Origin: Saxidomus purpurata
Taxonomy: Eukaryota > Mollusca > Bivalvia > Venerida > Veneridae
Direction: 5' to 3'
DNA length: 64,000 nucleotides
Assembly (NCBI GenBank): GCA_022818135.1
Contig: JAFMSR010000017.1
Location: 1,126,002 to 1,190,001, forward strand
A program made the position numbers and the translations under genes. The notes beneath the pieces were generated by a model, which was given only the letters and a program-made list of their open reading frames with translations, was not told the DNA's origin and made no database searches. Below, one piece after another: positions 1 through 12,847 of the stretch (positions are counted from its first letter, which is position 1; each line of letters opens with the position of its first letter).

Positions 1-2743
1 GGGGGCAAGAAACTTGAAAAGCTTGTCCGTTCTTCAACTCCAACACTCCTTGTTGTATTTTCATCAAACATGGTCTGAATGTAGTTGGGAATATTATAAC
101 TACGAGACACTTTGGTCCAGTGAGTTTTATTCCTTCTGGAGTGTCGGGTGCATTGAGGAGACATGTTGTATTTTAGATCTAGAGGAATATTTCTTATATT
201 AAATAAAGACGTCTTCTTTTAGAATACCTTGCCATCATGCACTAGATTTCTCTCCAATACAATGGACATGGGATAAAGTACTTCCCGGGCATAGATAACG
301 CATTTTTTCATTTGGTTTTAGTTACCTAACATCTGCAGAATTCAAACGCAGTCTTCAAGGTATCCTAATGCGTCGTGCAGATGCCACTTGCACATAATCA
401 TTTCAAAAGATCTTATAGTTGGCACCTTCAAATTTAAGCCCCCCTCCCCTCCCCCACTCGGGTGCAATCATGTGACTATTCGAAACGATGTTAAATTTGT
501 AGGGATTAATTGCCATAGTGTTACCGAAAAGATGTATATATATCAAAGCGCTGTGAGCGCTGAAGGCCTGGGGGCTATAGGTTAACTCCCACGTAAACAA
601 CTTTTGACCTACGTGTTTTGCGCTGAACCTTACCTAAAGCGCGGGTCGAAATGTGCAGAGGACGAAATTCAATATATGACACAGAATGAATGATTCACAA
701 ATATATGGGTGGCAGGGGAGTTTGTTTCATTATAAAACGTACGTTAAATGAAAAATAATCACATAGTCAACATTATAAATTGTTTCAGCCAATAAAAAAT
801 AATTCGATCTGCGCTTTGTACAACTTCAAGCGATATGATCTGATGATGTGGATCGAAAATTATTGTGTACCAAGGACAAGACCTTGAAACAAAAATAAGC
901 AAAGCAATATACCAGCAATGAAATATAAATACAGTACTGCACAATGTGTATAACAGAGAAAACCAAAAATGATTCTGGGTTACCTTGTAGTTGTAATCGG
1001 TGAAACCGTTCACTGGGCCTTGACATGCAGCGTCCTCGATAAATGGCGGGTGATTTTGATCACGTGAGTTCCTTCTCGGGAATGTACGTCAATTATATCT
1101 TTTTTTTTTAGAGAAATTTATTTTTAGGTAAATATATATGTAATCGTTCGTAAATAACAGCGCATTAATTTCTAAAACAGAAAAATGTGTAATGCAGCCC
1201 GCAAGCTATATACCTTCCTGCAATCGTTTGAAGTTGTATGTACTCTTTTTATTTGTAATATGTTCTTATCATATGCGACATTCAAACAGAAGATTGATCT
1301 GGTCTGTCTTGCACTACTTTCGCATAGCGCATGTTTACAGTTGTTATTCGCACATAGCACAGCTAAATTTCTTGCAGTATACTAACTTAGGCCTAGGGGA
1401 CTTTCAGTCCCCAGGCCAAAAACGATTTTCTGTATATAAAAATAGTATTGAAGCAGAATGGTACAAGCATAATTTCATAGAAGTGGTGGGTAATATATAC
1501 TTTAGCAAATTTTTACACAGTCATCTTCTGCTGAACGCAGGATCATACATTTTGCGATGATGAAACCAACCCGTATGCATGTAATTCTGTCCGTCCGTCC
1601 GCACATACCCAGTATATGTTAGGGTGTTGAGTTTCCGAGCAACTTTGCACTGCGTAGTTTCCGGGTTCATTCCATCATGTATTGTGGCGGTAAAACATTG
1701 TATAGAAGAGTAAAAAGAGCATAGTAACACCTAAAGGATTAGCTCACAACGTCCTTCGTTCGTCCGTATGTCCGTCCAGATGCATTATTTAAACCCAAGT
1801 GTCACGTACAATATCGTTGTACTTAACGCTAAAATATTTAATTAATAGTTTGTCCTTATTCCTGAAGTTTAAAGCGTTGGTGAGAATATTTGCCATTTCC
1901 TAAACGTATTTCATTCTATAGAAAATGCAACGTCCAAGCTGTAAGTAGTATACACATTTCGTATATACACCCGCTTCCAAATGGGAAGCTATATTTGCGA
2001 ACAAAGCTTTTCAAGAGCTGCAAATTCTTTAACCGGACACATGCTCCGGATATATAGCTTCCGGGGCAGCGCCATATACGAGGTACCCATACTATCGTTA
2101 TGCATTGATGACAATTAAACTATGATACCGCGGGTGTGCGGAAATATTTTCTTAATTAACCCTTAGCCCGTTGAATTCAGTTCTACAATATAGTGGTCCA
2201 ATTCAATTTCAATTTCGACAGTACCATTAATTGTTCAATGGGGTGCCCGCTGAAAAGACGTGCATGATGATCATGATCTGCACTGATCGCAAAGACAAAA
2301 TCATTTGCCACCAGAAATACATGTAAAGCAAACACAACTTACTTTTATGCAAGAAGCGGTTATATTCAAAAGAAGCTTGCTGCCTGATTTCGCGAATGGA
2401 AAAGTGAAACTACATAATATACATTGTATACTGATAATCGATGTAAAACTAAAAACATATATACGTATATGCATCTTCAAAGGAAAACATTACATTTTAG
2501 TCTTTATAAAATAATCAAGTAAATCTAAAAGTCTTTCTCACGTAGTTAACTATAGTTACGATGATGTTAAGGGGTCGATTTCGTCACCTTTAGTTAAGGT
2601 GTGACAATTACGGTGATACCGTAGTTAAGTTACGAGGCTTTTGAGTTGGTGGAAAAATGCTTACGATGGTCATAAGGTGACCTTCAGATTAACTTATGTC
2701 TTACGATGCTTTCGAATTAACCCCCTATAGACATTAAAAGGAG
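1..2743. other. No gene recognised
   Basis: I see no supported gene here. The longest open frame (1192-1560, +) has low-complexity hydrophobic composition, no domain and no convincing splice sites, and looks like chance. A short (GTCC)-type run occurs near 1586-1601. The segment 2540-2710 has loosely repeated GTAGTTAA/TTACGATG words but no clear unit. Confidence 0.6.
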
Positions 2744-3041
2744 CGTATACATACTTCCCACATCGACAATATTTACCTCCCTTGTTCTGAATTGGCAGCC
2801 ATTGGAAATGATACAGCTTATGTTCTTTCCAAAATATGTAAAAAAAAAAAAAAAACCAAGATACTTTATGTGTGACAACCACTTTTCTTGAACCTGCTGA
2901 GTCTCTGCCCAAATCGGCATCATATATTAATTATGTTATCTGAGTAGTTTGTCATGTTATAGCATTGTTCCCTATACGCCATACAAAATGGCTGCCAATT
3001 CAGAGCAAGGGAGGTAAATATTGTCGAGGGAACAGTATACG
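2744..3041. repeat. Foldback (MITE-like) element
   Basis: The segment 2744-2804 is repeated in inverse orientation at 2987-3041, so the two arms (about 55-60 bases, with a few mismatches) could form a long hairpin around a roughly 180-base loop. The inner arm contains TTTACCTCCCTTG on one side and its complement on the other. This is the shape of a small non-autonomous DNA transposon. I could not identify a clear target-site duplication, so the superfamily is unassigned. Confidence 0.7.
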
Positions 3042-3879
3042 AACCTGTTGTCATCAGGTTGGTGTTCTCTCGCTTTTCTTTCTTTTCCCTCTCTACATTT
3101 TGATACATTTAATTGTATTGGCGTTTTGGCAATTAACTTGATTGAAACAGATATTCATAAAAAGGAAGTACTTGTTGCCTACTAAATAAAGGTAAAGTGA
3201 AAATAAAATACTTGTGTACTCTGACCTGGCTGACTCGGAAAGGATTGATTTGCTTTTCTGTGTATCAAAATTTGTCTGAATTATAACAAAAGTCCACTAA
3301 CTTCTGGAACACCCTTCGTACATGCTGTATACGTAGTGTTTGTTTGTTTCCTTGGGTAATTGTCACAGGTTTACACTACCCTTTCACCACCTCACTACTC
3401 CCCCTACATGTTCTGCACTCGTGGTGAATCAGACAAACCAGAGCGTATAACGACTTCGTTGAGTAGTCGTAGTGTTGCCAAGTAGAAATTCTGAATCAGT
3501 CACGTCCCGCTGTTAGCTCAGTGGTAGCCTCTATCGTGCTGACCTTCTCTAGACAATCTCAAGGTTCTTCATCCTTTCATAGCTGGCGACATTAGCTTAC
3601 CTGACAACGACTGAAAATATCTAAGCATTACTTGTAACCAATCTGCCACCAAGGTTAACCAGACACTTTTTGACATAGTATCTGACGTAAACTTTGAGCA
3701 AATTCTGGACTTCCCTACTCGTAAATAAAACACGTTACACCTCTTCCTTACTACTCACTCTTCCTTACTACTCACAAAACAGAGGTGCAAGTCCATATGT
3801 CAGTAATTAGAAATAATGATCATGACATTGTCGTACACGTACACGACACAAGCATAACAACACGCAGACCTCAACTTAC
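3042..3879. other. Non-coding, possible SINE fragment
   Basis: No gene is seen. Near 3510-3575 the words GTTAGCTCAGTGG and, about 50 bases on, CAAGGTTCTTCATCC resemble the A and B boxes of a tRNA-derived SINE, but the match is weak. Confidence 0.4.
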
Positions 3880-4240
3880 TAGAAGATCAAGTTGAGAAAA
3901 AGGGCGGACGTCTAGAGCATCAAGAAAGACCTCTCGGACTCTAATATCAATAACTCTTGGAATAAAATCAAACATACAATCCTCCACTGCATAGAGAAGC
4001 GTGTACCGACAAAGCTCGCCACATCAAAGGATACCAACCTCTGGATGAACAAAGAGCTATAACTCTGATGAATGACGTTACCTACGACGGACCGTTTTAT
4101 CCGAGGATTACAATTAAAGGAGTGGAACAACCTTGCTAACAGCATACTGGCAGCATATTGTTATGTGGGTCAAAAGCTATACATGGCTTATATAAATGTT
4201 TTCATGTTTGTAATGACATACCGACTTTAAATAAATTTTG
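3880..4240 (+). mobile_element. Truncated non-LTR retrotransposon (3' end)
   Basis: One frame reads NINNSWNKIKHTILHCIEK and then VPTKLATSKDTNLWMNKEL, which resembles the linker between endonuclease and reverse transcriptase in LINE ORF2 proteins. After a stop and an apparent internal deletion, a second stretch reads FYPRITIK and, one frame over, KEWNNLANSILAA, which resembles the very C-terminus of such ORF2 proteins. The element therefore has lost its polymerase and carries frameshifts; it cannot be active. It runs directly into the pentamer array that follows, which fits a LINE whose 3' tail is a short tandem repeat. The clade is not determined. Confidence 0.6.
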
Positions 4241-4350
4241 TATTGTATTGTATTGTATTGTATTGTATTGTATTGTATTGTATTGTATTGTATTGTATTG
4301 TATTGTATTGTATTGTATTGTATTGTATTGTATTGTTTTGTATTGTATTG
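4241..4350. repeat. (TATTG)22 microsatellite
   Basis: Twenty-two tandem TATTG pentamers, one of them altered to TTTTG. The array starts exactly where the LINE fragment ends and is probably its expanded tail. The open frames across it on both strands are repeat translations, not genes. Confidence 0.97.
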
Positions 4351-5069
4351 TAGCACCCACACTGGAAGCTCTCGGAGTGACCTGTTCGCATACATACAGC
4401 CATACATGTCAAGTATGTTTATGTAAATTAGTTTTAAAATTTTTAATTTGGGGCACTAAGAGGTGAAACGATTAGATCTACACCATCAAACAACACTACC
4501 ACATGTTAGTGGCTCTTGATTCACTCAAGTTATGTTAATGCACATCGTGATACATTAGTCGCACCGTATCGTTGCATTTTACAGAGTGCACGGTTCACAG
4601 AGAGTGCATTCGGATATTAGTAAATATTCCTTTCGATTTTTTGCACACCGCACGCGCTATAAAGTTAGCTCCCTTGAAGACTCTCCACAAGCCAAATGTT
4701 GAATTTGAATTTTATTTTTAATTAAACAAGATATTAACTTTACTAAGAAAGGTAATGATCATTTTATTTCTGTAAAGTGTCCTCAGTTTATTGAAAACAT
4801 CAATTCGTATTCACACGTTAATTACTTTGTGTACTCTTAGCATAAAGTTCTTTAAAATGTTTGTTCAGTCGGTCCTGCAGTCGATTTAGTCAGTTAAAGT
4901 TTCTTCTTTCTTTCAGCAATTCTGCAGTTATTTGAAATTTACTGTGTCATTTCTGGTAAAATAACTGATTTGAAAAACGCAATGTAGGGCTCAAATGCAG
5001 CTTGTACACTACTTAAACCCATGACGTACAGTTTGCAAGGGTATCTCAGTGCTGTTACTTTCTATTGCA
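4351..5069. other. No gene recognised
   Basis: AT-rich sequence between the LINE tail and the first long-TIR transposon. I see no coding frame, RNA gene or repeat of note. Confidence 0.6.
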
Positions 5070-5078
5070 AAATACAAA

Positions 5079-7367
5079 GGAAGTGACTGCTCGTCCGGTA
5101 ACCGTACGCCTAGAATTTTTTCTAGTCCTCCGGTAACCGGACGAGCAGCCTATACTCGTATACTAGGCTAGTCCGGTAATCAATTTCTTTGTATATTAGT
5201 TCATCTTGATGAATGTAAGAGCAGTAGTAAAGCAAAAATATATCATACACCTTAACCTTGCCTATGACATTTGTTTGTTTACTTCATAAAATGATTTCCC
5301 TCTCGCGTAGAAATAGTCTCGTGGTGGGGTTTAGCCTCTGACGTAAAATTAGTGATTTTCGCGAATTTATGATCCCGCTACAATATTACTACACAATAAA
5401 ATCACGGACCTATATACACATGGATTGGCAACTTCCGAAAATCGATAATGCGATATCGTAGTAAATGTTACCCATCATGCTTTGCGCGCGCTCGGTGTTT
5501 TTCGGAAATTTTCCGATTTGTGATACTCGGCAGGTGCCGCCAGACTTGACAAAATTTTCAACAAACAAAATCGATAACAGTTACGCCTTACGAAAAAAGA
5601 TTAGCTTGGAATAAGACAAAAGTTGCATAAACAAAGAAAAATACAAACTATTGAGCCATACATATTGAAGTAGACACGATTCAATTCGATTTATTGGTTA
5701 CGTTTTTCCCCAATACGTTCCAAGATGGAGGACGGCGAGAAGCTTCATTCTACATCACGCTGACAAAAGTTTCAACATACAAAATCGATAAAAATTACTG
5801 TACGCATTACGAAAAACAGATATAGGTTGGAATGAGACTGATGTTACTTGAAGAAAAAAACAAAACTATTGAGCCATAAATACTGAAGAAGACATGATTA
5901 AATTTGATTATTTTTCAAGATGGAGGACAGGTGGACGCTGGGAGTTTCCGATTTCGGCAAACCAAATCTCGCATAAAATCTCGCCATACGCGATAAAAAG
6001 GTTGAACTTGTATAGAAGATATGAGAGTTGCCAATCCATGTGTATATAGGTCCGTGATAAAATGGATAATGAAACAAACACATAACTTTTTTTTTTATTT
6101 ACAACAGTAGTTGTGACCGAAATGAAATGGAAGTTTGGTTGTATACTAAGAGAGATAACTCTTACGGTACTAATGTATATTTTCTTGTTGAAAAGAAAAT
6201 AGATTCGACGAATCCTGTTTATGAAAGTATGAATTTTGTTTGCATCTTGGAACTTATTCAAAAGGCTATGAACTGAATTGGAACTGAATAAGTACCTAAA
6301 AACCAGTAAGCGCTGATGAAAATAGTATCAGTACTTACGGCAAGTGTTCAGACTGCGAGTTTTTTCTTAGTCAGTGTATAAAGACAAAATAATACGTCAG
6401 TCTATCAAAGACTTTCAAAAAGCGTTTTTCAATTAGCATGGTAATTAAAACCGTTTGGTCCGTTAGAAATGGTTTTAACTGAGGTTTGTTAGCACTTAGT
6501 AATAACTAATAATATAAGTTCTAATTATTAAAAGATGCCAAGTTATTAGTTAACTAACGACCTTGCTTTTCGCAGGAACTTGTTAATAAAAACTTTGATG
6601 TTGACTGTTTGATTCCCTGAACAAATGCACGTGGTATTCAGCCTTATAACTGAGGGAAATGGATGATTAGATTTTAAAATGGAAGTGCTCCATGTTTACA
6701 GTCTAGTAAGCGGGCTTAAACAATTATCAATTCCTGCAGGAGATGCATTGCGTATTATGAACGTTGCCGATATTATCGCCCTGTAAATGAAGATGTCAGT
6801 TACTTGCTTATTTCGGCATCCTGAAGTATTTAGACCTATTTTCGTATCATCAGGAAAAAATGTGTATTGGAGCGAACTTTAATATTTCAATAATTGCGAT
6901 AGTCTCGTAAGAGTTATCTCTCTTGGTATGCAACCAAACTTTACATCAATTCCATTTCAAGTCGTCCTAAACTACTGTTGTACATAAATATTGTTACACA
7001 CAAAGCATTATGTGTTTATTTTATTATCCATTTTATTGCCTAGTAATATTGTACCGGGATCCTAAATCCACGAAAATCGCTAATTTTGGGTTTGAGACTA
7101 AACCCCCAGACTACTTCTACACGAGATGGAAATCATTATATGAGGTTAACAAACAAATGTCATAGGAAAGGTAAAGGTATATAATACATATAACACATAT
7201 TTTTTTGCTTTACTACTGCTCTTACATTCATCAAGATGAACTAATATACAAAGAAATTGATTACCGGACGACTAGCCTAGCATACGGGTAGTATATGCTG
7301 CTCGTCCGGTTACCGGATGACTAGAAAAAATTCTAGGCGTCCGGTTACCGGACGAGCAGCCACTTCC
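5079..7367. mobile_element. Mutator-like long-TIR DNA transposon, non-autonomous
   Basis: The ends are long inverted repeats: about 320 bases from 5079 inward match the reverse complement of about 7045-7367, starting GGAAGTG(A/G)CTGCTCGTCCGG. Immediately outside, the 9-mer AAATACAAA occurs at 5070-5078 and again at 7368-7376, a perfect target-site duplication. Long TIRs with a 9-bp duplication are typical of Mutator-like elements. Inverted homology resumes inside (about 6058-6190 against 6890-7040), so the original element was close to a full palindrome that was later interrupted by the nested insertion at 5403-6056. No transposase frame is visible. The family is my inference from the duplication length and TIR length. 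Confidence 0.8.
5403..6056. mobile_element. Nested 654-bp TIR element
   Basis: The first 31 bases (starting CACGGACCTATATACACATG) are repeated as a perfect inverted copy at the right end. The flanking 7-mer ATAAAAT is present at 5396-5402 and 6057-6063, consistent with a target-site duplication, although TIR and duplication limits could be shifted by one or two bases. Inside, two direct copies of about 140 bases (near 5546-5690 and 5762-5905) share AAAATCGATAA and TATTGAGCCATA. It splits the left arm of the surrounding long-TIR transposon and so inserted later. Confidence 0.75.
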
Positions 7368-7719
7368 AAATACAAAACAACCTTGTTTGTGTAGACCAGG
7401 CACCACCACCTTACACAGACTAGAAATATATGCAATATATATTTGATAATGATCAAGCAAACGTTCAAACACGCAAAAAGTGGCCTGCGCTTAATTCATT
7501 GCACCTTGGCTTTTCTTGAGGGCAGCCTGCACTTTTTGGTAGTCTTGGATAATCCTTAATATATACATGGGTGAAAGTTTTACGTATTATGACGTAATTC
7601 CGTATTTTCAGCCTTCCCAGAGGTTGATTTTCCAGTTGTGTAAATCTGTTGAGATTTTCAGGGGTGAGGTTTAGGGATGTCATTGATTAAAATTTTTGTA
7701 TTGATATATCGATTTAGAA

Positions 7720-8581
7720 GGTAACCAGTCAACTCGTACCTAAGTCAACTCGTACCTTAGTCATCTCGTACCCGAATTGGTCAACTCGTACCTGATTTTG
7801 TTTTCGAAAAAGTCAACTCGTACCTTAACATTTTTTATTCAGTATCTTTGAGATAATTATATTTTTTATCAATCATCATTAATTTTTTTCATTGAAATAC
7901 TTTATTTTGCTCTTATTTTGCAAAATCGTAAAGTGGTAGAAATAAAAAGAATGTTTTGAAAAAAGTCAACTCGTACCCTACGTTATCATTCATTTGAAGT
8001 GTTACTAAAATAATAAATAACGGGACTTTCGAAAATTGTTTTATTTTCATCGTGTAAACGACAAAAATATGTTTATTTCAGTTCAACTTAGCTTCTTTAG
8101 GACAAAACAGGCCCTTGAACATCGAATTTAGGTTTGTAGACACGCTCATGAAATTAGTTAATTTGCTTTCTGTTTTATTTGTGTACCGATTTATGTACAA
8201 AAAATTTCTGTGTGAATTTATTTATCAAGGTGATGGAATTTCAGATCAAGTGACAGTAACAATTAACTAAATTTTGAGGAGACTACATTAGTTACTTCTC
8301 AAACAACAATTAAGTTAATTTCAACTGTTTAATATCTGAAAATTATACAATATTGACTATTGAGCACTATAACACAGATTTCAATAAAATAATGATAAAT
8401 TCAAACCTTTGATTACACATCAGTACCTTTTGTTCCTGGTTGAAAATACAAGTTTTGAAACAAAAGGTACGAGTTGACCAATTCGGGTACGAGCTGACTT
8501 TTTGAACCGTACGAGTTGACCAATTCGGGTACGAGATGACTAAGGTACGAGTTGACTTAGGTACGAGTTGATCCGGGAGCA
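7720..8581. mobile_element. Nested TIR element with 12 TCAACTCGTACC motifs
   Basis: The 12-mer TCAACTCGTACC or a close variant occurs six times in the left part (7728-7980) and six times inverted in the right part (8465-8572), several copies spaced 15-35 bases apart. The copies are joined by linkers such as CCGAATTGG that are themselves inverted on the other side. The 8-mer ATTTAGAA flanks the unit at 7712-7719 and 8582-8589, a probable target duplication. Clustered subterminal motifs of this kind usually act as transposase binding sites. The 500-base AT-rich centre has no coding frame. Confidence 0.7.
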
Positions 8582-8672
8582 ATTTAGAAATATCGACGAT
8601 ACAGCAATATATCGATACATGGGCGTAAAAAAGACAATGACTACATTATTCTACCAAAACACTTGACTTTAT

Positions 8673-9906
8673 TATACCCCCAAAACGAAGTTTAGGGGGG
8701 TATATAGGAGTCACCCGGTGGTTGGTCGGTCGGGCGGTCTGTTGCATTTTCCTTGTCCGGAGCATAACTTGAAAACTACTAGTTGGAATTCAATACAACT
8801 TCATACAATGGTCAAGCACATTGAGAGGAAGTGCAGTGCACAAGAACTATAACTCCATCTTCACTAATTACAGAGTTATTGCCCTTTGTTCCTTTTCCTT
8901 GTCCGGAGCATAACTTGAAAACTACTAGTTGGAATTCAATACAACTTCATACAATGGTCAAGCACATTGAGAGGAAGTGCAGTGCACAAGAACCATAACT
9001 CCATCTTGACTAATTACAGAGTTATTGCCCTTTGTTACTTTTCCTTGTCCGGAGCATAACTTGAAAACTACTAGTTGGAATTCAATACAACTATAGAACT
9101 ATAATTCTATCTTGAGTATTTACTGAGTTATTGCCCTTTGTTACTTTTACTTGTCCGGAGCATAACTTGAAAACTACTGGTTGGAATTCAATACAACTTC
9201 ATACAATGGTCAAGCACATTGAGAGGAAGTGCAGTGCACAAGAACTATAACTCCATCTTGACTAATTAAAGAGTTATTGCCCTTTGTTACTTTTCCTTGT
9301 CCTGAGCATAACTTGAAAACTACTGGTTGGAATTCAGTACAACTGCCTACAATGGTCCAGCACAATGAGAGGAAGTGCAGTGTACAAGAACAATAACTCT
9401 ATCTTGACAAATTACTGAGTTATTGCCCTTTGTTACTTTTCCTTGTCCGAAGCATAACTTGAAAACTACTAGTTGGAATTCAGTACAACCTCATACAATG
9501 GTCAAGTACATTTAGAGGAAGTGCAGTGCACAGGAACCATAACTCCATCTTGACTCATTACAGAGTTATTACCCTTTGTTACTTTTCCTTGTCCGGAGCA
9601 TAACTTGAAAACTTCTGGTTTGAATTGAATACAACTTCATACAATGGTCAAGCACAGTGAGAGGGAGTGCAGTGCACAGGAACCATAACTCCATCTTGAC
9701 TAATTACAGTGTTATTGCCCTTTGTTACTTTTCCCTGTCTGGAGCATTTTTCGAAAACTCCAAGTTGGAATTCAATACAACTTCATACAATGGTCAAGCA
9801 CAATGAGAGGAACTTCTAAGAACAATATCTCTTTTTAGTTTGTTTGCAAGGTATTATGTTACTACGAACTTCTTCAGTTTATAAAGCAATCCTTTTGGGG
9901 GTATTA
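8673..9906. repeat. Element carrying a 146-bp tandem array (8 copies)
   Basis: A palindromic start (TATACCCCC ... GGGGGGTATA, 8673-8705) leads into a tandem array whose unit begins CCTTGTCCGGAGCATAACTT. Unit starts fall at 8751, 8897, 9043, 9149, 9295, 9441, 9587 and 9733: a constant period of 146 except the third copy, which lacks 40 bases. The unit ends in GAGTTATTGCCCTTTGTT. The right border is CTTTTGGGGGTATTA near 9895-9906, an inverse echo of the left border. Elements of this shape are dispersed in mollusc genomes as far as I know; there is no coding capacity. Confidence 0.85.
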
Positions 9907-10810
9907 ATCACATTTAGTGATAGCTCTAGTTTGTACTTAACATATGGTTCTGGTCTATAATATATATCAACCCTTGCAGTGCTGAAATATTTTTGCCTAT
10001 GAGACCACATTTCAATAAATTATTATTCATTAGAAAAACACGGAACTCTGGGTAGAGTGATTGTTTATATTCCGGTTGAGTTTTGATGGAATTTTCGAAT
10101 GTGAAACTGTAGATCATTGCACGGTAAAACATTATTCGATATACAATTTTTCAAAACGGCAATCGATATCAAATCGAAAGTGTTTTATTGTTGATATATC
10201 GATATCGTTTGAATCGATTACATCCCTAGTGAGATTGATGAACAGGCGCAAATTACTTCCGGAAATAGCAATATACAACCTAATTGGTGACACATTGTGT
10301 TAGGTAATTGATAAGTTGATAACTAGTTTACCATTGCCTGAAGACGTCTCAAGCTGTCACATATTTTCGCGACCCCGGTTTTTGTTTTTTCCTCAAAGAA
10401 AACAGTGTTAAAAAGACTCAAAAGAGAGATATAAATATGATAATTTCAGTTAACAGTATTTTTTTGCTACATATTTAAGTAAAATGATTAAAATTAATTA
10501 TAAAGCCATTGTGTTTATGAAAAAAATGGAATAAAAATAAAGTTGATAGTAATGTTAAAGGCAGTGGCTAGAGTTACGGTACAGTAACTCTAGCCTCCGA
10601 GTCTAGAGTTACGGAAGTTCCGTATCTCTAGCAAAACCCTATGAGGAAAGGCTAGAGTTACGGAAGTTAATAAAATCATCCATGTTGCTTTAATGTATGC
10701 CTAATAATGTAAAATAAACTGTACTATTTTACCTGTAATCGCGAATAAATGGAAATGTACTTTGTTTTTTTTAAGTTTTTGGAGTAAATATGAATACATC
10801 TTTAATTTTT

Positions 10811-12387
<1,577 letters not shown>

Positions 12388-12847
12388 CGTGCTGTCATGT
12401 GACAGCTCTTGTTTTAATTGCCATGGTATATTATTTTGCGACATTTCAATTGCGAATATAAGAAAGGGAGGTAATAAAATGCAGTTGCTGATGAGACATC
12501 ATACATTGGAAAAACTTTGATAAGTGTAATTGTTCAAAGTTCTACAACTGAACGCTCAATTAACAACGATATCCCGTAATATATTAGCAATATTCTAAGT
12601 CTAACCCAAAATGGCGCCTTCAAAGCTGTCGTATTAACGACAGATCAGTTTATGTGCGATTACAGGTAAAATGATAGAGGTTATATTACATTATCAAACA
12701 TATATTATAGCAACATGGATTATTTTATTAACTTCCGTTACTCTAACCTTTCCTCATAGGGTTTTGCTAGAAATATGGAACTTCTGTAACTCTAGACTCT
12801 GGGGCTAGAGTTATGGTACCGTAACTCTAGCCACTGCCAATGTTAAA

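Larger units (their letters stand above)
7672..10228. mobile_element. hAT-like composite DNA transposon
   Basis: The left end reads TAGGGATGTCATTGATT and the right end, inverted, TAGGGATGTAATCGATT. Both are followed inward by related sequence containing GATATATCGAT. The outer flanks are GTGAGGTT (7664-7671) and GTGAGATT (10229-10236), an 8-bp target duplication with one mismatch. A TA(G/A)NG start with 8-bp duplication is typical of hAT elements. No transposase is present; the interior is filled by two other repeats (7720-8581 and 8673-9906). The superfamily call is inference from TIR and duplication. Confidence 0.65.

Noticed and set aside
1192..1560. 122-codon + strand frame
   Set aside because: No domain, no splice or promoter context, and hydrophobic low-information composition.
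4158..4466. Four overlapping frames with repeated CIVLY or NTIQY
   Set aside because: They translate the TATTG microsatellite.
12609..12665. AAAATGGCGCC followed by a GT donor, resembling a 5' UTR exon of the + strand gene
   Set aside because: The donor lies in the terminal inverted repeat of the 10560-12838 transposon, whose other copy has the same sequence, so it gives no independent support.
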